Source: Candidatus Anammoxibacter sp.
GTDB lineage: Bacteria; Planctomycetota; Brocadiia; Brocadiales; Anammoxibacteraceae
Assembly (NCBI GenBank): GCA_021777105.1
Contig: JAIQZQ010000066.1
Coordinates: forward strand, 1 to 64,000
Direction: 5' to 3'
DNA length: 64,000 nt
Under the pieces are notes generated by a model. That model was not told the origin of the DNA. It was given only the letters and a program-made list of their open reading frames with translations, and did not search any database. A program made the translations under genes and the position numbers. This document shows positions 35,360-44,851 of this stretch, in pieces (position 1 is the first letter of the stretch; every line of letters starts with the position of its first letter).

Positions 35360-36069
35360 TTTTTCACCAAAATTAATTACTATCGATTATTATATTTATA
35401 CAATAAGTTATGATGTTTTTGGAAAGATAGCAATATTTATTTTTTCTTTTACTCATTGTTATCCTCAAAAGGGATAAATTATTATTCTAATTTTAGCTTA
35501 ATTTCTATTCTTATAACAATAAAATAACAGCTTCTTGATTATCATGAATAAATTTATCGAAAAATTATGGACAGGTATATTATTGTAGGCTTTGATTATG
35601 TGATAGGTTGTAATTCGACTGCTTTAATAATTTAGGGGGAATTTACTTAAAGGTTCGCTATGCTCTACCCGACCTATTTGTTGTAATATTGCCTTCTGAA
35701 CCACGGGGTTTTGTTATGTTGCTCTACTCACCCGGCAAGCAGGTCTTATATGATCTTTTGTCCGTCAAATCACAGTCTTGCCGGTCAGGCTTCCTTCGTG
35801 CGTCGTTCCACGGACTTCGCGCTTGCCATTGGCGCTAGCTTCTCGTATTATATTTACATAATTTAATAGGGCCTAAATTGAGCGATTTTTATCACCCTCC
35901 CCTAATCACTCCCATCAAAGGGAGGAAAAATGAACGGTATATATTTATTTCAAGACATTACTCATTAGGTGAAACTTTTTAATTTTGCGATTAAAACCAA
36001 AAGGAGCTTAAAGTCGTAATTATTCTCGGCTCCAATAAACACCGCATTATTTTATATATAGGAGAAGTA
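35360..36069. other. Intergenic region with REP-type and dispersed repeats
   Basis: Contains REP copy 2 (35648-35720) and a copy of the AAATTGAGCGATTTTTATCA repeat (35872-35950). No gene is supported. The segment resembles accumulated mobile debris. Confidence 0.6.
35648..35720. repeat. REP-type repeat, copy 2
   Basis: Shares TATGCTCTACCC-ACCTA and TGTAATATTGCCTTCTGAAC with 34615-34690 nearly base for base. Confidence 0.75.
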
Positions 36070-36612
36070 TTGAAGGGACTATATAGCATCGGCGCAATTA
36101 TTTTAACCATAACTCAGTTGTTGTTTGCCGCCACCGGTGATCAGATCAAAGGCATCAACAATATCGCTTTAGAAATCAAAGAAAAGAGCGGGATTATTGC
36201 CGCTATCCCCTCAACCTTTCCATACCTTGACAATTCCACTCCGCGATATGCGACCTTGCTCACTTTGGAAAAAGATGAATATGAAATTAATCTTGGATAT
36301 GCGCCTGGATGCAATGGAGGCAATGCATGTTCGTATGGACATCTGGCAGGCAAACGCATTGTTGACAACTTTATTGATGCGCCACATTTTCACCAAAATA
36401 CGGATAAAGCCTATGTTATTAACCTTGCGAAAAATATAGAGGGATACTTCATCGAGTCAGAGTGCTGCGCGACTTGCAGTGACGCGCAAATATTTTGGAC
36501 GCAAGACGGTTGTCAATACATGATTGGGATTAAAGCCGGCAGCAAAGAGAATGTTATGCGAGTTGCGAATTCAGCAATTAGGAACATTGGGACGGATAAA
36601 CAGGAAGAGTGA
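36070..36612 (+). CDS. Secreted Cys-containing protein
   Basis: 180 residues starting at TTG 36070 (GGAGAAG ahead). A Sec signal ends near ATG (LLFAATGDQ, about residue 21). YEINLGYAPGCNGGNACSYG near 77-96 and SECCATCSDAQIFW near 137-150 contain three or four likely disulphide Cys. I know similar short secreted proteins with a Y-x-x-x-L-G-x-x-P-x-C-x-G-G-x-A-C motif in cyanobacteria and other groups; their function is not established. Confidence 0.65.
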   Translation: MKGLYSIGAIILTITQLLFAATGDQIKGINNIALEIKEKSGIIAAIPSTFPYLDNSTPRYATLLTLEKDEYEINLGYAPGCNGGNACSYGHLAGKRIVDNFIDAPHFHQNTDKAYVINLAKNIEGYFIESECCATCSDAQIFWTQDGCQYMIGIKAGSKENVMRVANSAIRNIGTDKQEE

Positions 36613-36671
36613 CTAAAGTGAGCTAAAGTTAAAAGTGAACTAAAGTTTTGGTAAAAATTTTCAATTTTTGA
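36608..36671 (+). repeat. 64-bp inverted repeat, left copy
   Basis: AGTGACTAAAGTGAGCTAAA and the following 44 bases are found inverted at 48509-48572 with no difference that I can see. The pair brackets the two TPR lipoprotein genes and the recB-like gene. Confidence 0.8.
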
Positions 36672-36680
36672 ATAAATTAA

Positions 36681-36870
36681 AAGCCGGCGCTGTCTTGTAG
36701 ACTGCTTCTAAACGTTTTTGCTTTGGGATTTGGTGAAACTATTTTAAGCTTGTTACAAGGCTCCTGCCTTGTAACAAGCTTAAAATACTAAATTGAAAGA
36801 TTCTTATCACCCTCCCCTAACCCCTCCCATCAAGGGCGGGGGAATTATGGGTATATATTTTATTTCAATA
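36681..36870. repeat. Cluster of REP-type elements
   Basis: 36681-36712 matches one end of the MITE at 22624. 36744-36785 is a perfect palindrome (TTAAGCTTGTTACAAGG around CTCCTG). 36787-36870 is a copy of the AAATTGA repeat seen at 6812 and 35872. Together they fill the region before the lipoprotein gene. Confidence 0.75.
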
Positions 36871-36928
36871 TTCTGCCAACCGTGCGTATTTTTTAACTTT
36901 GTGAATTATCTTCGAAGGGAATATAGTT

Positions 36929-39900
36929 ATGAGATTGATAAAGTGGGCGGCGTTACTCTCATCGCTTTTTTGCATACTTTGCATTACTGGATGTTTACAG
37001 GTTAACACGGTTATTAAAGTAAGGCCTGACGGTAGCGGCACGGTTGAAGAGACTTTTTTAATGAGCAAAGACGTTGTTCAACAGATGAGTATGATGGTTG
37101 GCCAAATGGGGCAAATGATGACCAGCCAAATGGGCGGACAAGCTGGAGAGATAACTGTTGAAACAACTGGAACAAGCGCGGAAACGGGTTTTGATATTTT
37201 TGATCAATCAAAACTAGAAAAACGCGCGGCTGATTTTGGAAACGAGACAACTTTTCTTTCAGGAGAAAAGATATCTAACGCTAAATTTGAAGGTTACAAG
37301 GCTATCTACGCGTTTTCAGATATAAACGCGCTTAGGATAAACCAGAGTCCGGGCGAGGCAATGCCGGAAATGCCGGGAACCGAAAGCAAAGGCCCAGGGA
37401 AAAAGAAAGAGTTTGTAACGTTTGATTTTACTAAAGGCGATCCGGCAACGTTAACAATAAGAAATCCAGCTAAAAAAAACGACGAGGATAATATAAAACC
37501 GCAATCCGATGATATTAACGTAGAAAAAAACGACAGTATGACAAATGAAGCAATGCCGCAACAAATGCTTGCAATGTTTAAAGATATGAAAGTCGCCATG
37601 TCGGTTGAAGTGGACGGGGCTATCGTTGAAACAAACGCCACGCACAGGGACGGATCAAAAGTGACTTTGATGGAAATGGATTTTGGCAAACTCTTTGAAA
37701 TACCGGAAAAGGTTGAGAAATTAAGCAGCCTAAAACTTGAAACGCTGGAAGACGCTAAAGAGTTTATGAAAGATTTGCCCGGCATAAAAGTTGATTTAAA
37801 CAATGAAGTTTACATTAAATTCCAGAAAGGCAATGCCGTTAAAGCGATTGAAAGGCATACTGAACACGTTGCGCCGGCAGCAAAGGCCAAATCATCAACC
37901 GCTAAGCACGAAACCGAGCCGCAAATTATTGAAATTAAAATGGATCCAAAGTTTGCAAAAAAGCTTTATGAACTTGGCAATCAACATTTCCGTAAACGCG
38001 ATTACGCATCAGCTGAACATTATTTTAAAAATGCGTTAAAAAGTAATCCAGATCAACCAGGCATACACTTAAGGCTGGGAACCGTGTATGAGAAGCAAAA
38101 TAAGCGCGAAAAAGCTGTTACAATGTACAACGAATCAATAGAAATAGAACCTGATCAATTTGAGGCTTATTTCAATCTTGCTCATATATATTTCAAACAG
38201 GGCGACAATAAACAGGCTGTTAAGCTGCTTAAAAACGCAATAGATATAAATCCCGGTTTTATAGACGCGCATATACTTCTTGGAGTTGTTTATCAGCGCT
38301 CTGGAATGCTGAATGAAGCTATCAAAAAACAAAAAGACGCTTTAAATATTAACAAAAAATTAGCCGTTCCCCACATAAACCTGGGAAATATACATTATCA
38401 AAATGGCGACTATAAAGGAGCGTTGCGCGAGTATAAAAAAGCGGTTAAGGTTGACCCTGATATGGCTGAAGCCCACAATAATGCAGGCAACGTCTACCTT
38501 GAACAGGGCAAATACAATCAGGCTATTAATGCATTTAAAAAGGCGATTGATCTGAAATTTGAATATATCAGGGCGCATAATAATCTTGCTTTGGCGTATA
38601 GCAAGGCCGGAATGGATGATGAGGCTAAACGAGAAAGCCGTATTGCCGGCAATTTAGCGGAAGAAGAGGTTGTCGCCACGGTTGTTGCGGTTGAGGAGAT
38701 TCCGGAGCCTGAAATCAAAGAAACGGAAGTTGCGCAAACCGGCAAAAAATATGAAGATAAGATAGAGCCTCAGGCGCAAGCTTCCGATTATTCAGGATTA
38801 ACAGAGACGCCGGGGCAATCGTCTGCTTCGGGCTCAAAGGAAGCGGCGCTGGAAGTGTGCAGACTTCTGGAAAAATCATATCGCGAAGGAAACGGTCAAT
38901 TATGGCTTGATCTTAAAAGCAAGGATATACTGGCGCAGATGGACTATTCTATGAAAGAGAGGATTGTTAAACATTTTCCGGCTCGGCCTGAAAGCAGATT
39001 TGAGATTTCTTCAGTTATCGCTTACAAAAAGAGCGCCGCCGCGTTCGGCAAGATTATAAAAAGCAAGGACCGCTCTATGTATCATGCGGTTAAATTTGTT
39101 TTAGAAGACGCCAAATGGAAAATTGAGCATGAGGAGAGCGGCAATATGCCGATTGAGCCAAACTCATTCCTGCCACCGGAAGAGGCCGGCGATACTCAAC
39201 CCGGCAATTTCTGGGCCGGCGTTCCGTTTGCCAAACATCGAACAGTTGACCCTATATTTGAAAGTTACGCAAAAGATTGGGATATCCAGGCCGCAATTGA
39301 TAAATCATTCCTCTATGTTAGACTGTTAAGCAAAAAGCAGCTACCTGAAATAGGCAAAAGATTAGATGACCCTATTAAAACCGGCGCGCCTAAAATGCCG
39401 GGCATTAGACTATTGGTGGCGGGCGGCGCAACAAAAATGTTTAACATTTCCGTTGGCGCCGTCGCGTCCACCTTTGCTAAATTTGACGAAAACGGCCGCG
39501 CTATAGAGAACATATATTCACTTAATTATTCTCTAAGCGTAAATGACGGAGACAACTCTATTATTTTTACCTGCCATGCAAAAGACAAAAATAAGCTCCT
39601 GCAAATAGGCGCTAATGTTGTTGATATTAAGGCGCCGGTAGCGAGTTTGGGGCTGAATGATGAAGACGTATTAGAGCTGATTTTCCGCGCATCCAATAGC
39701 CCTGAACCGGATTTTGCGGCCTACAAACCTTTGAAGCTATTTAATAAAATGCCCGTAAAATCAACCGCAATAGAAGGCGCAAATATTGCGCAGGAACAAA
39801 TTGACGGGTCTGAGCCTCCGGCCATTTATCTTTCAATGGATAACGACATTAAAGACAGGGGCCGTCACAAATTCCAAACAACATTAAACGGCGCTGAAAT

Positions 39901-40492
39901 AAGATTTGAAGACGGTGTAAAAGAGAAGGCTGTTTTTATGGGCGGCAATGACAACTGGATTAAAATCGCAATTGATGAACGGTTGGCCTTCCCAAATGGG
40001 GCAACTATGGAACTATGGTTTAAAAAAGCCGATTGGACTGATAAACATTGGAACCAAACCTTGTTTCGGTTCGACAGCCTGGCAATTATATTGCAAAAAT
40101 ATATGCGCGGCAACGATATAAAACTATTTGGAGCTTCGGGAATCTTTACCGATAACGATAATAAAAACAGGTCTATTCGATCGGCGGAATATATTACGGA
40201 GGAGGTATGGACGCATGTTGCAATTGTTTACGATAAGGGCGCATCCTCAATTACGCTTTATGAGAATGGAGCTGAATCTGAATCTGAAAAAGCGGATTTA
40301 GGAAACGCGCAAATAAATGAAAACTATATGAGGCCGGCCACAATAGGATCATGGCGAAGTCCAAGCCAATCATTTCGAGGATGGATAGATGAGGTTAAAA
40401 TTTACGACTATGTCAGAACGCCGAATCAGATAGCTTTTTCAGCGGGGGTTATTTCGGCTGAAGAGTTGATGAAAGCAATGCAGGGGCAATAA
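36929..40492 (+). CDS. Giant TPR lipoprotein with C-terminal LamG-like domain
   Basis: 1187 residues. Lipoprotein signal with CITGC (Cys near residue 21) puts it at the membrane. Residues about 25-290 form a domain opening VNTVIKVRPDGSGTVEETFL. About eight TPR units (residues 345-560) follow, then a linker, a domain with LEVCRLLEKSYREGNGQLWL, a carbohydrate-binding-like segment (WDIQAAIDKSFLYVRL), and a C-terminal LamG/concanavalin-like fold with ATMELWFKKADW, EVWTHVAIVYDKG and RGWIDEVKIYDYVRTP. It is a paralogue of the convergent gene at 40774-44715 through most of its length. AAGGGA is 9 bases before the ATG. It probably anchors an extracellular assembly; function unknown. Confidence 0.8.
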   Translation: MRLIKWAALLSSLFCILCITGCLQVNTVIKVRPDGSGTVEETFLMSKDVVQQMSMMVGQMGQMMTSQMGGQAGEITVETTGTSAETGFDIFDQSKLEKRAADFGNETTFLSGEKISNAKFEGYKAIYAFSDINALRINQSPGEAMPEMPGTESKGPGKKKEFVTFDFTKGDPATLTIRNPAKKNDEDNIKPQSDDINVEKNDSMTNEAMPQQMLAMFKDMKVAMSVEVDGAIVETNATHRDGSKVTLMEMDFGKLFEIPEKVEKLSSLKLETLEDAKEFMKDLPGIKVDLNNEVYIKFQKGNAVKAIERHTEHVAPAAKAKSSTAKHETEPQIIEIKMDPKFAKKLYELGNQHFRKRDYASAEHYFKNALKSNPDQPGIHLRLGTVYEKQNKREKAVTMYNESIEIEPDQFEAYFNLAHIYFKQGDNKQAVKLLKNAIDINPGFIDAHILLGVVYQRSGMLNEAIKKQKDALNINKKLAVPHINLGNIHYQNGDYKGALREYKKAVKVDPDMAEAHNNAGNVYLEQGKYNQAINAFKKAIDLKFEYIRAHNNLALAYSKAGMDDEAKRESRIAGNLAEEEVVATVVAVEEIPEPEIKETEVAQTGKKYEDKIEPQAQASDYSGLTETPGQSSASGSKEAALEVCRLLEKSYREGNGQLWLDLKSKDILAQMDYSMKERIVKHFPARPESRFEISSVIAYKKSAAAFGKIIKSKDRSMYHAVKFVLEDAKWKIEHEESGNMPIEPNSFLPPEEAGDTQPGNFWAGVPFAKHRTVDPIFESYAKDWDIQAAIDKSFLYVRLLSKKQLPEIGKRLDDPIKTGAPKMPGIRLLVAGGATKMFNISVGAVASTFAKFDENGRAIENIYSLNYSLSVNDGDNSIIFTCHAKDKNKLLQIGANVVDIKAPVASLGLNDEDVLELIFRASNSPEPDFAAYKPLKLFNKMPVKSTAIEGANIAQEQIDGSEPPAIYLSMDNDIKDRGRHKFQTTLNGAEIRFEDGVKEKAVFMGGNDNWIKIAIDERLAFPNGATMELWFKKADWTDKHWNQTLFRFDSLAIILQKYMRGNDIKLFGASGIFTDNDNKNRSIRSAEYITEEVWTHVAIVYDKGASSITLYENGAESESEKADLGNAQINENYMRPATIGSWRSPSQSFRGWIDEVKIYDYVRTPNQIAFSAGVISAEELMKAMQGQ

Positions 40493-40503
40493 ATATCGAT
40501 CAA

Positions 40504-40744
40504 AGCTCGTTACAAGGCTCCCGCCTTGTAACGCAATGTTCAAAGAGGCTCTGCCTCATAAACACAAACGATGCGAATCAGATATACGATATTTCAACTA
40601 ACTTTACCCGTTTGTTACAAGGCGGGAGCCTTGTAACACTGTGTCCAATGAGGCTCCGCCTCATAAAACATAAACGATGCGAAGCAGATATACGATATTT
40701 CAACTAACTTTACCCGCTTGTTACAAGGCGGGAGCCTTGTAACG
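40504..40744. repeat. Tandem REP repeats between convergent paralogues
   Basis: A unit of about 106 bases, palindrome TTACAAGGCGGGAGCCTTGT plus TACGATATTTCAACTAACTT, is present twice, followed by a third palindrome. It fills the gap between two converging genes and may stop both transcripts. Confidence 0.85.
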
Positions 40745-40773
40745 AGTCCACAAAAAGCGTGTAACCCACAATT

Positions 40774-43700
40774 TCAATGATTATGATCATGGCTATCATG
40801 CGAATGTGGTTCGTCGGTGGAAACATCGTGTTTGCTATCGGTATTATTCACCGCGTTCATTTCGCTTTCGCACACTTCAAGTTTCTCTTTAAGCTTCTCT
40901 TCCCAGCTACCTTCATACTTTTCTATAGCTCTCTTTAAGGCCGCGGCTGCTTCGGCAACCTTTCCGGTTGAATATAACGCGCGGGCGTAATTTAAACTTA
41001 TTAATTCAAGAAGATGGTGATTTGCCTCGGACTCGCGTTCGGCGATAAACCGATCAATAATCTCTATAGATTTGTCAAATTGCCACTGCATGTTGTAGTT
41101 TTCAGATAATTTGTCAACAATAGCGGCTATAGCGTTGCCGGTATATTTGATTGTAGTTTTGGTTTTAGTTTTGTAGTGGCTCGGCTTATCCTTGTAATCA
41201 AAAAATCTATCTATGGCAAACTCCATAATTGGAACAAAATGCGAATATTCATGATCGGCGTGAGGCATTAATCTAGCGGCGTCGACCACAATTGAGCTGT
41301 TATCCGGATAGCCGACAATAGCCTGATAAGCGGCTTTAAAGAACTGTTGTCCGGACCGCTCGCGGTTTTTCCAGTAATCTATCAAAGCGCTGTGGGAGTT
41401 GACAACCACCCCTTCTATTGAAACCTTTTCCCACCATGCGGGAAGCGGACATTGCTCCAGAAACTTCAGGCTATTTTCATGAACCATGGCGCCGGCCGGC
41501 GCGGCATTTCCTTCGTCCTTATTTACAAACACAATCGGTTTATAAACGGCATAACCAGAGTCGCCCCCATTAGAATTTGGCAAATTTAACTCCACTGTTT
41601 CGCCGTCCACAAAGCCAAGGCTGTCGCATGGAATTTTAATATCAATCAATTTGGGTTCAACCATCAAAAGCCGGTTTTCCGAGTCTGCCCGCGCGGAAAA
41701 CAGTGCGTTATTATTTTCGTCCTCCAGTGTCATGGAATAGTTTAATGTAAAAATGTTCTCTTTAGTAGAGCCGTCCTTATTAGATGTTGAAGTATTGTCA
41801 ACAACATCGCGCACAACAACATTAAAGCTCCTTTTTGAAACGTTATTTTTTCCCGAGGCAACGCCTATATTAATATTTGCCATTTCAACAGGTCCGCTAT
41901 TTGAAGCTTTGTTAACTTTAGAATCAATTGGGGCAAGATTTTTTGCGCTTAATAAACGGATATATAGGAATGATTCATCCTGCGCGGCTTTCATATCCCA
42001 ATCATTAGAGCCACTTTTAGAAGCAGGGTCGGAATCACTCTTTTGCATAAGAGGTAAATCGGACCAGCTTGAGCCTGATTCAATAAACGCTCCGCTTTCA
42101 GGCGGCAGGAATGAGCCGGGGTCAATAAGCGCGGAAGAGGACTCTTCATGCAACACCTTCCACTCATTATCTTCGCGCGCAAATTTAACGGCAAGATGCC
42201 TTGATTTCACTTTGCCTTTAAAATTCAAGCCGAAAGCAGCCGCGCTTTTTCGATAAACTTTTATCAAATTCACGTCAAAGCGGTAGTCGGCATTTGCCGG
42301 AAAACTTTTGCTGAACATATCCTTCATTGCATCATCCATCCTGTCTAAAACAAGCTTGCTTTTAATGGAGAGCCATAACTTGCCGTTTCCGGTCTTATAA
42401 ACTTCCTCTAACTGTCTGCATTTTTCAAGAACGGCCCGCTTTAGACTTTCCATGGATAATAACTGAGCGGTTTGTTCTATTTTTTGCTTTGATTTCTCAA
42501 GTTGTTTGTCAACTTCTTTATCCTGAGCGCTTCCCTGATTGCCGGCAAGTTTATCTTCATTTTTTTTTGCGGGCGCATCTTTGCCGGGGGCGGGTCGCGC
42601 GGCCTTTTTCCCAGCAAGCTCTTTAGCAATGCGCGCTTCTTTTTCAGCATATGCATCCATGCCCATTTTTGAGTACACTTTGGCAAGGTTTTTGTGCGCC
42701 TTGATATGTTCAAAATTCAGCTCTATCGCTTTTTTATACTCCTTAACAGCTTTCTCATTATTGCCCTGCGCGAAATATATTATACCGGTATTGTTGTGTA
42801 CCTGGGCAAGTCCGGGATTTATCTTTAACGCCTTTTGATACTCTTTCAAAGCTTTTTCATGACGGCCCATTTTGTAATAAATATTTCCAATGTTGGTATG
42901 CGCAACGTCAAGCTCCGGATTTATTTTTAAAGCGTCCCGGTAGGCCCCAATCGCATCGTCAAATTTGCCACCGCTCTGATAAACAACGCCAAGGAGCGTT
43001 AAGGCGTCTGTGGAATCGGGATTGCGTTCAATCGCCATGTTAAGGGATTTAACCGCTTTATCCTTCTTGCCCTGCCTGGCGTATAAATAACCAATATTAA
43101 AGTTTGCCATATAATTCCCGGGATCAATCCTGATCGCCTCCCGGTATTCATTCATAGCATCGTCCTGTCTGCCAAGTTTTTCGTTTACATAGCCTAACAT
43201 CGCGCGAGCTTCAGCAAACTCAGGTTCCGATTCAACAGCCATTTTTAAATACGACGCGGATTCGTCAAACTTTCCTTCCTGAAAATACTTGTCTCCAAGG
43301 GCGTAAAACTTCACAGCGGGGGGGATTTCGGTTTTTACCGCAACCGGCTCAACATTTATTAGTTCAATTTTTTCTTTATGAATACCGTGCCCATTCCTCT
43401 TTGGCGGGACTTCGGTTTTTACCGCAACCGGCTTAACATTTATTGGCACAACTTTTTCTTTATGAATACCGTGCCCCTTCCTCTTTATTGATCCGGTTTC
43501 CATGCTTGGCGGAGCGCCTGTTGATTTGGTCAAGCTGCGCCCCGCTTTTTTAGTGACATCAATTGCCTTTTTAAAATAGGATGCGGCAACGTCCAACGCT
43601 TTATCCTGAAAGCTATTATCTTCATCCGTTGCAGGCTGTATGTCTGCATCCGCGGCGTCCGCGGCTGTTTCATCTTCAGATATAATCTTTTCTTTATGAA

Positions 43701-44715
43701 TGCCGTGCCCTTTTCTCTTTATTGATCCGTATTTCTTTTTTGTTGAGGCTTTGCCGGCTTTTTCAGGTTTTGGTTGAACATCACCACCGCTTTTAACATT
43801 TTTCGGTTTGAACTTTATTGATATTTCGCTTTTCAGATCCACTTTAACGCCCGGCAGACTCTGCATAGCCCTTTTAACCTCCTCAAGGGATTTAATATTC
43901 TGAGCGCTAAGGTTTATCAGGTTTTCAGGATTTTCAAACAGTTTGCCGAAATCCATGTCCATCAACACCGCTTTTGAACCTTTAACATGTCCGGCGTTTG
44001 TCTCAACTATATTCCCTTCCACCTCCACGGATATGCCGGCCCTTAAACCTTCAACCGCCATAGACATTGGTTTAAGCATCTCTTTCATCATTTCAAGTTC
44101 GCCGGGAGGAATGTCCGGCTTTTTCGCGGCAGCGCTGCCGGGTATTTCAACATCGCCAAGCCCCATGGAAGGCGTCAGAATCTTTAGAACAGGTATTTCC
44201 CCTTTTACAAATTTAAATGTAATATACTCGCTATACAGCGTTGGGGCGGGGCCGGTAGGCGAAGACATGGAATCGTTTGGACTCTGGTTTATACTAACTT
44301 CGTTTATATCATCAAACTCGTAGATAGCCTTATACCCGGTAAATCCTTTAGAAGTATGCTTCTTAGTAGAAACAAACCTTACCCCCTTGCCAAAAGTAGC
44401 CGCTTTCTCGCGTATGTTCGTCTCGCTAAACATATCCATCTCGTCATTGGAATCAGGCGCCCCCTTCTCGCTAACAATATCCGCCTCCGCCCCGTCATCG
44501 GAATCCGGCATGCCCATATCCTCCCCGGTCAAGCCGCCAATCATGCCCGCCGCAAATTCCTCCATCTGATCCATAGCAGCCTCGTTAATCAACAAAGTCT
44601 CCTCAATCGTCCCGCTGCCGTCTAGATTCACCTTAACAACAGTATCAATCTGAAAACAACCCGCAACGCTTAAAACCGCCGCAAACAAAATGCATAACTT
44701 TAGTTTCAACACCAT
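40774..44715 (-). CDS. Giant TPR lipoprotein with His-rich tail, paralogue
   Basis: 1313 residues. Signal ends SVAGC (lipobox). The N-terminal domain VDTVVKVNLDGSGTIEETLL is the same as in the convergent gene. A central region (about 335-450) repeats KGHGIHKEKI-like motifs: three of the form GHGIHKEK preceded by SIKRK or PPKRN. TPR units, the LEKCRQLEEVYKTGNGKLWL domain and a carbohydrate-binding-like segment follow. The C-terminal 280 residues differ from the paralogue: a helical repeat with a YSHFVPIMEFAIDRFFD stretch and an end DEPHSHDSHDHNH that could bind metals. AGGAG is 10 bases before the ATG. Confidence 0.8.
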   Translation of the reverse strand: MVLKLKLCILFAAVLSVAGCFQIDTVVKVNLDGSGTIEETLLINEAAMDQMEEFAAGMIGGLTGEDMGMPDSDDGAEADIVSEKGAPDSNDEMDMFSETNIREKAATFGKGVRFVSTKKHTSKGFTGYKAIYEFDDINEVSINQSPNDSMSSPTGPAPTLYSEYITFKFVKGEIPVLKILTPSMGLGDVEIPGSAAAKKPDIPPGELEMMKEMLKPMSMAVEGLRAGISVEVEGNIVETNAGHVKGSKAVLMDMDFGKLFENPENLINLSAQNIKSLEEVKRAMQSLPGVKVDLKSEISIKFKPKNVKSGGDVQPKPEKAGKASTKKKYGSIKRKGHGIHKEKIISEDETAADAADADIQPATDEDNSFQDKALDVAASYFKKAIDVTKKAGRSLTKSTGAPPSMETGSIKRKGHGIHKEKVVPINVKPVAVKTEVPPKRNGHGIHKEKIELINVEPVAVKTEIPPAVKFYALGDKYFQEGKFDESASYLKMAVESEPEFAEARAMLGYVNEKLGRQDDAMNEYREAIRIDPGNYMANFNIGYLYARQGKKDKAVKSLNMAIERNPDSTDALTLLGVVYQSGGKFDDAIGAYRDALKINPELDVAHTNIGNIYYKMGRHEKALKEYQKALKINPGLAQVHNNTGIIYFAQGNNEKAVKEYKKAIELNFEHIKAHKNLAKVYSKMGMDAYAEKEARIAKELAGKKAARPAPGKDAPAKKNEDKLAGNQGSAQDKEVDKQLEKSKQKIEQTAQLLSMESLKRAVLEKCRQLEEVYKTGNGKLWLSIKSKLVLDRMDDAMKDMFSKSFPANADYRFDVNLIKVYRKSAAAFGLNFKGKVKSRHLAVKFAREDNEWKVLHEESSSALIDPGSFLPPESGAFIESGSSWSDLPLMQKSDSDPASKSGSNDWDMKAAQDESFLYIRLLSAKNLAPIDSKVNKASNSGPVEMANINIGVASGKNNVSKRSFNVVVRDVVDNTSTSNKDGSTKENIFTLNYSMTLEDENNNALFSARADSENRLLMVEPKLIDIKIPCDSLGFVDGETVELNLPNSNGGDSGYAVYKPIVFVNKDEGNAAPAGAMVHENSLKFLEQCPLPAWWEKVSIEGVVVNSHSALIDYWKNRERSGQQFFKAAYQAIVGYPDNSSIVVDAARLMPHADHEYSHFVPIMEFAIDRFFDYKDKPSHYKTKTKTTIKYTGNAIAAIVDKLSENYNMQWQFDKSIEIIDRFIAERESEANHHLLELISLNYARALYSTGKVAEAAAALKRAIEKYEGSWEEKLKEKLEVCESEMNAVNNTDSKHDVSTDEPHSHDSHDHNH

Positions 44716-44791
44716 AAAATAACGCTCCTACCATAAAAATTTTTAAAAACAAAAACATAGAACACGGATGACGCGGATAACACGGATTTAC

Positions 44792-44851
44792 AGTGGCGCA
44801 GGCATCCTGCCTGTGATCAAATAAAACACAGGCAAGGATGCCTGTGCCACT
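44792..44851. repeat. REP-type palindrome pair (copy of 14695-14754)
   Basis: AGTGGCGCAGGCATCCTGCC faces its inverted copy. The last base pair region contains the TAG stop of the recB-like gene, as its sibling contains the stop of the GT2 gene. Confidence 0.85.
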
